64,000 nucleotides of DNA from Corythucha ciliata (GCA_038030265.1 CM075943.1:1364001-1428000), one strand, 5' to 3'; counted from the stretch's first letter, positions 8,392 through 20,894 are shown. Program-made: numbers and translations. The notes: generated from the letters alone by a model not told the origin.

Positions 8392-11238
8392 ATGCCTAAC
8401 GAATTGAATGAACGTCTTTTTACGCATTCACACAGTGAAGAAGTGACACCTTATTTTACTTGTTTTCACTACAATATTTGTTCTTTGAGGAGTAAGGCTG
8501 ATCTCCTTGATGGTTTCTTCATCGAAAACAAAATAACTGCAGACGTCGTTCTAATAAGTGAAACGTGGATGAAGGAGGGTTTCTACGATGTCTTCCGGCT
8601 GCCAGGGTTCTTCTTGTCATCTGCTTTCTCACGGGTTCATTCTGAGCATGGTGGGTCTGCGGTTCTTGTACGGGAAAATGTCGATGCTCTGCCCATCATT
8701 GAAGCCAACATGTATTCCGTTGAGAACCACTGCGAGATGTCAGCCACACGATTAGTGCATCATAAGACCAATATTGTTACTGTTTACAGGCCCCCTCATG
8801 GGGAATTTAACATATTTATAGATAGCTTTGAAAGAATGCTACAAAAGGTGTTAAGTAGCGATACTCTAATAACCGGTGACTTCAACGTTCACTTCAATAA
8901 GGTAACTGATAAACGGGCGAAAGATTTGTTGGATATTCTTAGAATGTACGGGTTTTCATTACAAAATGAGAGTTCTACTCGCGGGGCTAACTTGCTTGAT
9001 GCTGTTTTCGCAAATTTTCCGAACGATAGGTGTCATGTTTTGAACGTTGATCCTGGTTTTTCTGACCATAGAGCTCAAATTATTAATATTGATCGTGATT
9101 ATATTAACACAAGTCCATCGCTGAAGAGTGAGAGTAAATTAGTTCGCCCTTTAACCCTGGAGAGCTTACAGTCACTTTGTTGTTGTTTATCTTTAATAGA
9201 CTGGGGGTTTGTTTATAACACTGACCTAGATCTGGACGAAAGATGGGCTTTATTTGTAAACACGGTCTCCTCTTGTTTTGAAGATTGTTTTCCCTTAAAG
9301 AATGTAAGGGTGAGAAAGTCTAACAAGGCTGATAACCGTTGGTATACAAATGAGTTGTGTGAAATGAGAAAAAAACTCGAAATTGTGTGCAATCTGTCCC
9401 ATTGCTGTGCCGATAATTCATTCAAGAGTCTAAAACGGAATTTAAGAAAAGAATATAAAAAGGCTGTTCAAGCGGCTAAAATTGCCTACAATGATAATAA
9501 AATAAACAACGCTTCCAATAGGCAGAAAGCCTCCTGGGATCTCGTAAATGATCTTAGGAACAAAGCTAGGAGTCACCCAGACCCGCCTCTAACTGCCGCA
9601 GAATTCAATGTTCACTTTTCTAAAGTTGTCGAGCAGGATGTTTTGAATAATATCAAGCCTGGCACTAGTAATTTTGCTGACTTCAAACGAAGTAATAAAC
9701 CTCTTAAGACATTCGATTTTAAGCATGTGAGTGAGCTTGCGGTGAAGCAATGTGTTTTGTCACTGAATAACAGCAAAGCTCCTGATTGGTTTGGCCTGAG
9801 CGTTCCCATACTAACGGGCATTATCGATGAGATTCTTCCCGAACTCACGTACTTGTTGAATTGTTGTATTTCTGCTAGTCTTTTTCCGACGTGTCTTAAA
9901 ACGTCTTTGGTCTCAGTTATATATAAGAGAGGCGATCGTTTGGACCCAAATAATTACAGACCTATAAGTATTTTGCCAGTTTTCTCCAAGATCTTGGAGA
10001 AATTAATGAAAAGTAATATTGTAGATTTCTTGGAAGATATGGGTCTCTTATCCTCTCATCAGTACGGCTTTAGATCTGGTAAAAGCACGACGGCGGCGAT
10101 TGTTGATCTTGTTGATGAGGTTCTGGCTGGTTTCGAACAGAAGGAGCACGTGAAGGGGATTTTCATTGACCTCAAGAAAGCTTTTGACAGCGTGTCACAT
10201 AAGGTGCTTGTAGCTAAATTAAAGTGGTACAACTTTTCACCCGATGCTGTTAACCTTGTTGCATCATTTCTTTCGAACCGAAAGCAAGCTGTAAAAATTG
10301 GTTCTGAAGTGTCTGATTTGTCCCTTGTCCAGCATGGTGTGCCTCAAGGGTCTATTCTGGGGCCAGTGCTGTTTCTGATTTTCATCAATGATTTTCCAGC
10401 CGCTTTAAGTCCATCCACTCACTGCGTTTTATTTGCTGATGACACCACCCTCTTGGTGAAGAATGACTCGTTAACGTCAGTGGATGAGAAAGCTGAGGCC
10501 GCGTTGGATAGAGCTGAGGACTGGTTTTCAGCCAACCTACTTGCTCTAAATAGGGAAAAGACCGAGTTTATGGACTTCAGATCCACCATCGGTGACGAGA
10601 GACGCTCCGTTAAACTCTTGGGCTTGCATATCGACGACCGCCTCGTTTGGGATCGGCATAGTTCATTTTTGTATGGGAACCTGTCGAAAGTAATTTTTCT
10701 TCTTAGGCGTATGAAACATTCTGTTTCTGATTCGGTGCTTTTAGGCACGTATTTCGCATTGTTTCACTCGCCACTCACATATGGGTTGCTTGCATGGGGA
10801 CACAGTTCGCGAGCTAAGTCTATTTTTCCCCTTTAACGCAAAGCCATTAGAATTATATGCAATAAAAAATATAGGGATGACTGTAAAATTGATTTTCGTA
10901 ACCTGAAGATCATGACTTTACCATCGGTTTATATGTATATTTCCCTTCTTCATGTACACAAGTCCAGAAAAGATTTGGCCATTCAAAGTTATCCTACTCG
11001 GAATTGTGGCAGATTAATCACACCCTTTTGTAGGCTTGCCAAGTCGCAGGGTAGGGCTGATTGGTGGGGCATTAAATTTTACAATTCCCTTCCGCTTGAA
11101 TTTGTGAGTCTGGATTTTGAAAATTTCCGATCAAAGTTGAAGATTTTTTTTATGGAAAACAGTTTTTATACTTTCGAGGAGTTCCTAAGCCAAATTTTGG
11201 GTTATAAAGATGGTAAGCTTGTGATATCGAACTTGTGA
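8392..11238 (+). pseudogene. LINE ORF2: AP endonuclease and reverse transcriptase, one nonsense codon
   Basis: Starts at ATG 8392. The N-terminal endonuclease shows SETW, GDFN and SDHRAQ. The reverse transcriptase shows NYRPISILP, GVPQGSILGP and FADD (about 10431). An in-frame TAA at 10834-10836 interrupts the C-terminal region, which continues in the same frame from 10837 to 11238 (about 133 residues, ending VISNL). The stop fits a single C-to-T change. RT and EN catalytic residues are otherwise intact, so this copy decayed recently. Confidence 0.92.
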
Positions 11239-11351
11239 TAATTATCTCGTCACGTAAGCTCAAGTTATTGTTAACATAACTCTGTTTTTAACTTAATTTA
11301 TTTGAATTTATTGTTTCTGTTGACGATTATGTTACCTACTTAGGTGCTCAT

Positions 11352-11383
11352 AATAAATCTCTCTCTCTCTCTCTCTCTCTCTC
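11352..11383 (+). repeat. 3' tail: AATAAA plus (TC)n microsatellite
   Basis: AATAAA followed directly by a TC dinucleotide run marks the LINE 3' end, in place of a poly(A) tail. Array sequence resumes right after it. Confidence 0.7.
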
Positions 11384-11596
11384 CGGGAAACAATCAATTT
11401 CGCCGCAGATATTCAGCCAGGAAATTTGTGATTTCCTTGTGAGATTAGGACCCGAATTTGCAAACTAACAAATAGTATCCCTAAATAATGTTGCAATTAC
11501 ACGGCTATTCGTCAGAGTATATGAGTCCCCGAGTGGACCCATGAATTAGCGCTTTTCCTCTTCGTTAGCCACGGATTTGCCTCCAGAAAAAATGTT
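11384..11596. repeat. degenerate tandem array segment between two LINE insertions
   Basis: Units such as 'gaattagcgcttttcc' and 'tagccacggatttgcc' match the ~31-bp family seen from 37 kb onward. It is bounded by the LINE tail on the left and the Jockey target duplication on the right. Confidence 0.55.
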
Positions 11597-11725
11597 AACT
11601 GTGATTTGAGTCCTGCGCGAACCTTCGAACAGTTAACATCGTTCGGAGCTACCAAGAAATTTAAACAGTATTGTGTAATAGTTAAACATGGTGTGGAGGT
11701 GACTGGTGACCTACATTGTGTTGTG

Positions 11726-13077
11726 ATGGATGGTGAGGGGAACACCGGTTGTTCCTCCGCGGGAGCGGTCGAGGAATTGGTTGAAAAAACTAAACTTGCA
11801 GTAGTGCAGCATCGTGCAACTACTGCAGCGTTTAGAATGCAGGACGAAAATAGAAATGTAGCTTTTAGCGAGCTTTACAACATAATTTTATCGTTGTGCG
11901 AACATCTAACACAGGTGGATCAAAACACCAATGCTAGAGTGAATACTAAGCCTACTGGTGGACAGGCAGAAGTGATCCAGCCCAGCAGAAATGAATACTG
12001 CACCGATGAGGAGGATCTTGAGCGAGAGACAAATTGGATTCTCATAAAAAAGAATGCAAGAAAAGAAAAGCGGAATCATCGCCGGAAATTGAGGACAGAA
12101 CTCCAGAAGGAAAGAAAACTCCGATTATACAAGGTAAAGAGCAACCTGCCCCTCCACCCATCAACGTTAGTGGGTTGAAAGACTATTCTGACCTCCGTCG
12201 AATTATTACGGCAGTTATTAATGATAATTAACAATGGAAGGTGACCTCATTGAGGAATAATGTTTGGAAAATAAATGTTTTCAGCGAAGAAGCGTATAGG
12301 AATTTAACGCAAAAATTGAACGGTGATAAAGTTCAATGGTATTCGTTCGAGAACAAACATAACCGACCCATCAGAGTAATAGCAAGAGGCCTACACCCCT
12401 CGTGCCCTGCTAAGGATATTATCGAAGACCTTGAAGCCAAAGGGCTAAAAGTTCTAGAAGCTGTAAATCTCATCAAAAAAGAGAAAGACATTGACGAACG
12501 TGGCAAGGTCTCTATTTTGAAACACTCTCTGCCGCTTTTCATGCTTGTATTTGACAACAATGAGAAAGTAGAAAATATTCACAATATTCAATCTATCCTT
12601 AATGTTAAAGTTAAAATTGAACCATTGAGGAGGACTTCGAAAGCGATCCCGCAGTGTAAAAACTGCCAAGGTTTCAACCATACGCAAAGATATTGTAAAA
12701 TGGAAGCAAGATGCGTAAAGTGTGCTGGTAAGCACAACACGAAAGATTGCACATTGGATAGACAACTTCCTCCCAAGTGTGTAAATTGTCGAGGTCACCA
12801 CCCTGCAAGCTACAGGGGATGCGAAGTAGCAAAGGAGTTGCAGAAAATCCGGGATAAGCCAAAAAATCCACGGGGTAACTTCAAATCTCCTCGGGATACA
12901 TTCTTCGCTCCTTTAAAAAACCCTAGCGCACGAGCCGATATGGAGAACGTCAAAGCCCGGAGCACCTTTGCGGACGCCATAAAAAATCCTGTTTCGGGGA
13001 TCAAAAACAAATCTACTGAGGAATTATTCTCCCTAATTCTGAAGAAATTTGATGATCAAGCTGGTAAATATGTATAG
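11726..13077 (+). pseudogene. Jockey ORF1 (nucleic-acid-binding, CCHC knuckles), broken
   Basis: The likely start is ATG 11726. The first part is in one frame up to about 12030, then similarity moves to another frame (KRKAESSPEIEDR, PPPINVSGL). An in-frame TAA at 12229-12231 follows, and the frame resumes with the PRE_C2HC-like domain (IRVIARGLHPSCPAKDIIED). Zinc knuckles lie at CKNCQGFNHTQRYC and CVKCAGKHNTKDC, plus a third at CVNCRGHHPASYRGC. This arrangement is characteristic of Jockey ORF1, the RNA-binding Gag-like protein. It carries one frameshift and one nonsense codon. Confidence 0.85.
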
Positions 13078-13199
13078 ATGGCCGAGCGCATCAAGAAAAT
13101 AGAAAACAGCGCTAAATTCAAAGTATAAGATGAAAAGTAAATTGAGAGGCATCCATTCATTTCTACGAAATTCTGAAATCTTATTTATGCGGTAGACAC

Positions 13200-14018
13200 T
13201 TCCGAGTGAAACATGAGGGTGAATATTCGCGGTTGCGTAAGATTTCGGCTGGAGTACCTCAAGGAAGCGTCCTTGGACCAGTGCTTTACCTATTGTACAC
13301 GAGTAACCTACCCGTAAGAGAGGACTCAATCATTGCAACGTTTGCCGACGACACAGCTCTTCTTGCAGTCGGAAATGATGTTGAAGAGGCTACTAGCAAA
13401 ATGCAAACCGCGGTAGAAGAAGTAAACACCTGGACAAAAAAGTGGAGAATAAAACTCAACGAGGAGAAATCTGTTCATGTAAACTTTAAAAATCGCAAGA
13501 CCAGCCCAATCCCTGTGCAACTCAATGAGAAAATAATACCATTTGCAAACACGGCGAAGTACCTAGGCATGACGCTGGATGCTAAACCCCGGTGGAAGCC
13601 TCTCGTCAAAAAGAAAAAAGAGGAACTCGCAACACCAAGCTCAGAAAAATGTACTGGCTGCTCGGAAAGCATTCTGAGCTCTCGATGGCCAACAAGCTTC
13701 TGCTATACCAGCAAGTTCTGAAGCCGATCTGGGCCTACGGGTGTCAGCTTTGAGGCTGCACCAATAAAAGCAATGTCAAAGTCATACAAACTTTTCAAAA
13801 CAAAGTTTTGAGAATGATAACAAATGCGCCCTGGTATGTACGAGGGCTTGACCTGCAAATTGAAACGGTGGCAGAAGCTATCAAAAAACGAGCAGCGGAG
13901 CACGAAAAAAAGGCTCCACAAACACTCTAATTTCGAGGCACTCGTCTTACTGGATACTGCAGGAGACCTTCGACGGCTAAAAAGGACCAAACCCCTTGAC
14001 TTGGTAGCTACATTATAA
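13200..14018 (+). pseudogene. Jockey reverse transcriptase, C-terminal half only
   Basis: Begins just before SAGVPQGSVLGPVLY, continues through FADDTALL (13340-13363) and KYLGMTLDA, then changes frame near 13620-13720. The tail around 13790-14018 includes VLRMITNAPWYVRGLDLQ in a shifted frame. Endonuclease and RT fingers are absent, so the copy cannot encode a working polymerase. Confidence 0.88.
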
Positions 14019-14148
14019 GTGTAGTGAAGCCACAAACTGTGTAATGTGAAAGTGAAGTTGCTAGATGTTATTTAATTCTTTTTTGTATATATAGCAGTTG
14101 CAACATGTAATAAATGGAAAACAAAAAAACAAAAAAAACTGTGATTTG

Positions 14149-14531
14149 GCGTTTTTCTCCATTTTTGAACCGACTTTTTGAAAAATGACCATTTTCTTCC
14201 GAGGAAAATCTGTTTTTCACGCGAAATTTCAATATTAAAGAGATTTTGCAACCAGTCCCGAACGCTAAAGCTAATTTTTGTGTACGCGTTGCTAGGGTAG
14301 TAAACATTTCGTTGGTTGAAATGTGAATAGGGTTAACGTTAGCGTTAGCGGAGCTGTTTGCAAAATCTCTAGAAGAATAAGTTGGAGTGGTAATCCATTG
14401 GGGCTTTACGTCCAACTACCATAAGGTGTCCTGGACGAGGGCGAGAGCACACACTTTACTTTTGACATTTTCATGTCTTTGCCCTGGCACATAGCACAAA
14501 TAACTGTCACGAAATTGCGTAACGAAATTGT
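14149..14531. repeat. array segment (to ~14260) and unannotated flank
   Basis: The first ~110 bp ('gcgtttttctccatttttgaacc' type units) continue the array interrupted by the Jockey copy. From 14261 to 14531 I see no gene; a 'gttagcgttagcg' duplication sits near 14337-14350. Confidence 0.4.
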
Positions 14532-14790
14532 GTTACGCTAGCAACGGTTGCCTTGGTAACGGCTAACATAGCAACGGGTGCCATGGACGAAATTGTGTTA
14601 CATGAAAATGTCCCAATGCGTTGCAGACTCGTATGCAAGCGTTTGCCACGGTAACGGTTACCATAGCAACGGTTGCCATGATAGCGGTTACCATAGCAAC
14701 GGTTGCCATGGTAACGGTTACCATAGCCACGGTTGCCATGGTAACGGTTACCATTGCCACGGGTGCCATGGTAACGGTTACCATAGCCAC
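14532..14790. repeat. minisatellite of 15-bp palindromic X-box-like units
   Basis: About 13 imperfect palindromes alternate between GTTACCATAGCAAC-like and GTTGCCATGGTAAC-like forms. From about 14640 the spacing is a regular 15 bp; an irregular stretch at 14586-14640 separates the first three units. Units at 14547, 14657, 14687, 14702 and 14732 fit the RFX X-box consensus GTNRCC-N2-RGYAAC exactly. Because the units are palindromic, all frames stay open and give repetitive shadow peptides that are not genes. Confidence 0.9.
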
Positions 14791-14939
14791 GGTTTTTTTT
14801 TGTTCAAGCAGGTACACATAGGTAGGGACATATTTTGTCCCTATGATAACTTCCTTGACAAACATTTTAAACAATTCACTCCCCCCCCCCTAAAAGTATA
14901 AAAAACAAAAAATAAAACAAAACACACTAAAAAAACGCT

Positions 14940-15560
14940 GCAAATTTCAGACATGGGTTTATTATTTTTCGCGATTAAAGCTCGTGAAATTTGAGCTTTC
15001 TGTAAAGCCAGTCAAATTGGGGTTTTCCGTGATAGAAGCCCGCGAAGTTGTGGTTTTCTGTCATTGGAACCCGTGAAAAAGTTGTTTATGTGACGGAAGC
15101 TCGCAAAATTAGAGAATTCTGTTATTGAAGCTCGCAAAATTGTTTTTCTGTGATTTGAACCCGCAAAATTATTATTTTTTCATAATTGAAGTCCAAGAAA
15201 TTTTTTTTTTCTGTGACTGAATAACGCCAAATTGGAATTTTCTGTGATACAAACTCACGAAGTAACGGTTTTATTTCGTTTGAACCCGTGAAATTGGTTT
15301 TTCTCTGCTGTGACTGATGCCCACGAAATTGATTATTTATATGATTGAAGCCCGCGAATTCGTTTCATTCTTGAAGATCCGATACGTGACTTTTTGTCTT
15401 TTTGTCAATTTTGTGGGACTTTTTTTTCGATGGCTTAACCCCAGAAATTTACTCCTTTTAAGGGTCAAAATCGTGAAATTTGGTTTACTTAGAATGGAGT
15501 TTTCAAGAGATAAGGCCAAGAAATTTGAATTTTGGAGTGACCCAACTCCTCAAATTTTAA
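14940..15560. repeat. degenerate tandem array block
   Basis: Units read approximately 'gaagcccgcgaaattggtttttctgtgattt' with a spacing of 30-36 bp. Recognisable repeats occur at 14985, 15035, 15075, 15105, 15130, 15160, 15290, 15320 and 15350. Similarity in wording and spacing suggests the same superfamily as the blocks at 39, 46 and 58 kb. Confidence 0.7.
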
Positions 15561-15591
15561 TTGTGAGATATCATTTTTGCTCAAACAATTC

Positions 15592-15678
15592 AGCCTGTAG
15601 TGGGAATCGAACCCACTCAGTAGACGATACCTGCATACGAGAGTCGACGCCCTAGCGACCTCGGCCACTCTGCTGGGC
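15592..15678 (-). pseudogene. tRNA-like sequence (class II, Ser/Leu-like), pseudogene or SINE head
   Basis: Read on the minus strand, it has an A-box-like GTGGCCGAGGTCGCTAGG, a long variable region and a B-box GGGTTCGATTCCC. A perfect 5-bp T stem (GTGGG/CCCAC) is present at 15602-15618. The acceptor arms pair at only about three positions, so this is unlikely to be a working tRNA. It lies next to an array block. Confidence 0.55.
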
Positions 15679-18600
15679 TCAAAATCTTTCTATTATTTTG
15701 ATTTTTAAGGGCTTTAACGCTAATCAGCCAGTTTAAAGGGAGCAAATTGACAATTTGCTATTATAGCTGGTTAGGAACAAATTCGAGTTAAAGACGGGTG
15801 CGGTCTGGGTGGGGTGGGCAGCGGCCAAGTTACGCCCTTAGAACAGCATTTTAGTCAGTTTTCTTGATTTTTATCTAAAAACTGCTTCGTAGTAGCTAAT
15901 CAAAGGGATTAAGAAGACCCTTCGTAATGTTTCTCATACAGAACGGAGTTGTGTTCTTTCTTATGATGGTCAAGAGGAGACACCAGGTTGCGCCCTTCTT
16001 GCTAAAGCACAGTTTCTCAAGAAACAAGCTGAGACTTCTCACGCTAATTTACTGTCGACTTGATATGCCTGTCGTTTCGGGCCACTTAAATACTTGGAGG
16101 AGTTGTTAAAAGGATTTTGAGAAATTAAGATGGCCCCTTTTTCGAAAATTATTAAAGGAGAACTTCAACCTCGCCGCAGAGATTTTCGTGTAATAAATGC
16201 AAGGCTAAAAGTCGGTTTAATCAGTTTAGGTTGAAAGTTAGCGGGACATCCCCGGGAGTTTTCTCTTTGTTTTGCTTTGTTGCAAACCTATTTTCTTATA
16301 TTCCTAATTACAAGTTATAATTACTTTTGAAGTGAGAGAAATGAGGGTATTAGGGGGTTGTGTACAACCTTCTTCGGATATTGAAGTCAAATTAAATACG
16401 GCGCAACGCCTCAATAAAAGTAATTAACAATAGACCGAGTATGTCGTGTGCTGCGTAAATAACTCGCTGCTCGAAAGAACGTTTTTCCAGCGCTTTGTAC
16501 TACCAACAAGTAACTTGAGAAAGCTATTAAGTTCATTTTATGGAACAACTGGGGGTCAAAACCCCCACTGAATGTATCGTTGAGAGACGGAGCACACTTG
16601 TTTCACTCTTCAATTACAATGAAAATATAATAGTTAAACATTCTTCATCTTTAGAAGGAAGAAAAAAGTAGGAAAGACAAGCCAGTAAAGGGCTCTCGAT
16701 GTACAACGTAAGACCATGAAATAAGTGGCAGGGCATTATAGTGCCTTAGAAACCTAGTAGCGCAGTCAACTGTTGCTTTGCAATCTGTGACTCAATAACA
16801 TTCATACTTAGGATTCGAGGTATCGGAGCACACGAAGTGCCCGAAAAATCTGTTGATTTTCTTGAATGACCGTCTCCCCACCCCCTACTGGTGTAGACGG
16901 AGGTATTTTGTTCTTTGGCCAGAAACTTAGTCAGCAAAGCTCTCGTATAGCCCCTTTCTGTCTCATTCTATGGGGGGGGGGAGGGGTTTCCTAATGCTCA
17001 CATTCATTTTGATGGCAACTGTTGCTAGTGGCGACGATTTCGACACCATTTCCTTCCACAATACAACTTGTTTTCTAATAAGTGGCTTTTTTTCTCAGTC
17101 AAGCAATTTATTAATTCTTATGTTTAAAAAAAAACCGGTGAAATCATACCTGGGTTTCTTAGATATCCTTCTATGTAGAAATGTTAAAAGTTATGGGTTA
17201 ATGTACAAAAATAAATTATAAATTCACTAGGTAAACACGCACTTTTCACAATAAGTTATTCAAAACTCCCCGGCGTTTGAAAAACAACGCTGCGTGACTT
17301 CAAACGTTCGCCAGTTTTAAGCACATTCGAAGGAGGAAAATTTAGAATTTTCTCCGACGTTCACAATTTTTTTTTTTTCAAGGAAAGGGGCGCTGTTTTT
17401 CTTAATTTATTTTCGGATTAATATACTAAAAAAAAAAAAAAAGAACGGTCGCGAAAAGTTGTCCCGTCGCCTCTAGAGTTTACACCTCCCTCAAACGTTG
17501 AGCACTCACTGAGCCACCCATATTGATTCCTCGCGCACAAGCCCCGCCATCTTTGTACCGCCCTTGTATTTAAGAGGAGGGCGGTTTTTAGTTCAGAACT
17601 CGGCTCGTCCGAACCTTTGCAACCCTCTCCCGTTTCACAGCCTATAACTGGAAATTTTCAAATTTACACTATTGAAACGGTTTACCAAAAAAAAAAAAAA
17701 AAAAGTCAAGGCCTCCCGCCTTATCCCAACTTGTGAGTCAGTTGTAGAAAAGACGAGATTAGTTTTTCAGGATTTCTCACAAGCAGTTTCAAGAAAATCT
17801 CTTTATTTATTTAACTCCAGATAGAAAGAAATTGTCTCCTCTATCAAAAGTAGTAGCTTGTAAGCACCATGTGACCGCCATTCTTCACACCACACTGAGC
17901 TTACTGAGCTTATTTAACCTCGTTTTTATTTTTATGTTTTTTTTTGTAACAAAAAAGTAATCCCAGTCTGATCCAATTTGTTGATTATCGGGCACAAAAC
18001 GCGTGTAATGCATAGAAACATCACAGTATTTCAGAACTGAAGGAGAAGATGAGCAAAATAAAAGATATCTCAAAACGTGAATTGTTGTTAAATGATTTTT
18101 TCTTGTTATGAACCGGTTTTGTTTTTAGGTAGAGGGGGGTGAATGAGTACTCAATAAGTTAATAATTATTGTTATTAAAATTTTTCAATAATTGGTGGAA
18201 GTTAAAAAGTATTTCGTTTAAGCCGAAGTATTTTACTGCAAATTAAATAGCCCTAACAAATCGTGATTCAAGTCAGAATGGTGGTTGGGGGGCACTCTAA
18301 AGGTTTTTTTTATTATGACTGTAACTTTTCAGTTTCAATAAAAATGCACTTGGGAACTTGGGAAGTCGGTGATGGATAAAAAAGGGAAGTGAAGGATATT
18401 TTGGAAAAGAAATAAAGAAAAAAACTAACTTTTGTGAGCTTTAATTATGTCACTGGGTCGATCAAGGTTAAAGGGTGAAACTGACATTGATGTGAATAGA
18501 GGGGACTTTGGTTTAAATTAATTGCCGTCCTAATGATTTCTCTCCCGCCAGATTCATTCAACCAATTTTGAAACACAACAGCCTCACCACCACTTTTCGG

Positions 18601-20540
18601 GAGTTAGCTATACACGGCGGGGGGGGGGGTGGTTCCAGAGGGGCATAGTTGTGCTTCGTTAAGTTTTAAAAGCTTGCCCCCTTCACAAGTCTCGCGTCGG
18701 GATTCAGTGAACCGTTTCTTTTTAGCATTTTCTTCTTTTAAGAAGCCGCCTTCCTTTTCTTTTTTTTAACAATCTTGAGTTTTTATTACTTTTTGAATTA
18801 TATTACCTTTTGGGTAATCTTTCAATAGGATTTTCACGTCAAACTCTTTTCAAAAGAAGGGAAAGCGGAAAATTGGCCACATTCATAGAGATGGAAAAAC
18901 CTTTAAGTGATTTGTACGATGAACACATAATAGTGAAAGGAGGGGGGGGGATAATCCTTTTGCTGTGGTCTCTCCCGCCTAAAGGAATCCTCGTCAATTT
19001 CTAAACCCCTCAGATTTAATCCACGAAAGCAGTTTTCGAACAATGCCGTCCACACATAAGTGTTTAATGTTCAAATTCTACGTGATTACAACAGGACAGG
19101 AGAAACTATGAGCGATCCCTAAATTATTAGACTCGATAACACAAGGGAGGGGCTGAAATTGCGAAGGATTACATCACGGCGGTAAAGTTCACAGTGAACA
19201 GAAGAGCAGTCTTGTGTCCCATTCTCCATAAAAAAAGACATAATTTTAACGTCTCAATTTTACCACGTACGTCTTCGTGTGTCAAGTCATGAGATTCTAT
19301 TAATTTTGCCTAAAATGGTGTAGATACTAGTGCTTGACATTGCAGGGCATGATTCACTTTTTCGTGGAACAAATTCACTCAATAAGAGTGCACGAGATGG
19401 AAATGGGCTTCATCGCCTATTTGGGATTAAGCAGAAAAACAAAAAAACTGAAATTGCGGAGGAATTCTTGGTGGTAGAAATACTCCAAGAGAAATATTAA
19501 TTATTGCATAAAAGTGAAAACTGAAGCAATCAAGCTTTTTTTTTCTTCCCCTCCGTCCACGCGCCATTCTCCACTTGAGCCAAACCGCTAGTCTGATGAA
19601 TGCGAACCCCCTTCCCGCACCAATGCCTTTCATTCCACCGATAAATATGCGATGTAATATAGCGTGTCGCTGTTATTCATCCCTGTTATATTGCACTATG
19701 AAGTCGTTTTCCCCGCACAACTCGTTGGAGAAGAAAATCTAATTAAAAAGAGAAGAAAATATTTTAAAAAAAGGGAATGATAGGCATTTCCGAGGGCGTG
19801 TCTGGTAACGCTAACCGCGGTATAACTTCTCTGGTCCAACTCATCAAATTTTGTTTTTGATTTCAAAAACAAAATTTCGCTAGGTCGGCCCATTTTACAA
19901 ACAAGAAATTTAGCGGGATTAGCTAAAAAAAACAACAAAAAACAACAATTTCGCGGGTTTGAGCCAGGGGTCTCGTTTAGGTTATGTTTCCGAACTCGAG
20001 ACCTATACGTTATGCGGGTTACTGCATAACTTGAATTCGGGGATTGCACACTCTAAATATTAGCAACGGTGCAATTCACTAAACGTCTATACTGTGAGCT
20101 GTAAAATGCGTACATTAGAAGCGATAATTCTTTGAAATGATATCCAAATATTCAGTAACTCCCTTTCGATTTTCCGATTCCCTGTGCTGAAAAACTCCAA
20201 AATACGAGGTTTCGTCCATTTTTAAAGCTTGACTATTTTCGTCTTAAATCCATGAATAAAGGTGGGCGAAGAATTTGTTCAATTTTCTCAAGTTGTTCCT
20301 ATCTGAGTCAAACACGGTTTATGAGCCCCTCAGGCCATGCCGAAAAGATGAATGCCAGCGGTTATGGCCAGGACGTCCCTAAGAGAGCCAAGTGTCTCAG
20401 AGTGGCCAAAAATGAGGTTTTCGGGTCATTTTTTTTTTTTTTTTTGGCATAAACTACTGTGGTTATTAGCCACAGACATGTGTCTTCTTCTCGGGCCTGA
20501 CTTAAACTCCTTGGAGTTTATTGTCTAGCCATACTATTTG
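15679..20540. other. no gene recognised
   Basis: About 4.9 kb of AT-rich sequence with homopolymer runs (G at 16972-16981, A at 17428-17442 and 17686-17703, G at 18617-18627, T at 20429-20446). There are no convincing ORFs. A short patch near 19850-19965 resembles array units ('aatttcgcgggtttgagcc'). Confidence 0.5.
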
Positions 20541-20894
20541 TACGATCGGGAAGTGGCCCGACACGTGCAATGTCTGTTAGCCCGTACTTCAACTCCCCGT
20601 CAGCCGCACCCACCGGCCAAAGTGGGCACGAGTGGCGGTGGGGAGCCATGCAGGTGCAAGTGCCATGAAGTACGGGGTGCGTCCGCTTGGCTGCGGGAAT
20701 TAACCAGCACCATCAACCCGGTCGGACATAGGGACCAGCCGGGAAGTTGACAGTGAACTGGAGCAGTCAATGTGTGTAGGGGATTGGGACGAATGTGCCG
20801 GGGAGGTCAGAAAGATTATCAGTGTGGTCAGAGGGATCAGAGATTGCTCTTAGTTTACCCGCAACATCAATCCAACTCGGTATAGAAGGCCGAA

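Larger units (their letters stand above)
7220..11383 (+). mobile_element. CR1/L2-like non-LTR retrotransposon, nearly full length
   Basis: Two consecutive ORFs, a PHD-finger ORF1 and an endonuclease-reverse transcriptase ORF2, are followed by a short 3' UTR ending in AATAAA and a (TC)n run. ORF2 has one in-frame stop. The C-terminal wording (AIRII, then a LKIMTLPSVYMY block) is typical of the CR1/L2/Daphne side of the Jockey superfamily; the exact clade needs a tree. The 5' boundary is not resolved; coordinates start at ORF1. Confidence 0.88.
11609..14136 (+). mobile_element. Jockey-type LINE, internally deleted, with 12-bp target duplication
   Basis: AACTGTGATTTG occurs at 11597-11608 and again at 14137-14148, right after an A-rich 3' end (14117-14138). 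Its first two bases could belong to the poly(A). Between lie a Jockey ORF1 and then only the second half of reverse transcriptase: the endonuclease and RT N-terminus are missing between 13077 and about 13200. Because the target duplication is intact, the deletion either preceded insertion or happened later within the copy. The host target is the tandem array, which reads through on both sides. Confidence 0.9.

Noticed and set aside
7000..11400. Target-site duplication for the CR1/L2-like LINE
   Set aside because: No convincing direct repeat was found between the region before 7220 and the sequence after the (TC)n tail.
14563..14901. Overlapping repetitive ORFs on both strands
   Set aside because: They are by-products of the palindromic minisatellite; all frames stay open and the peptides only repeat the unit.
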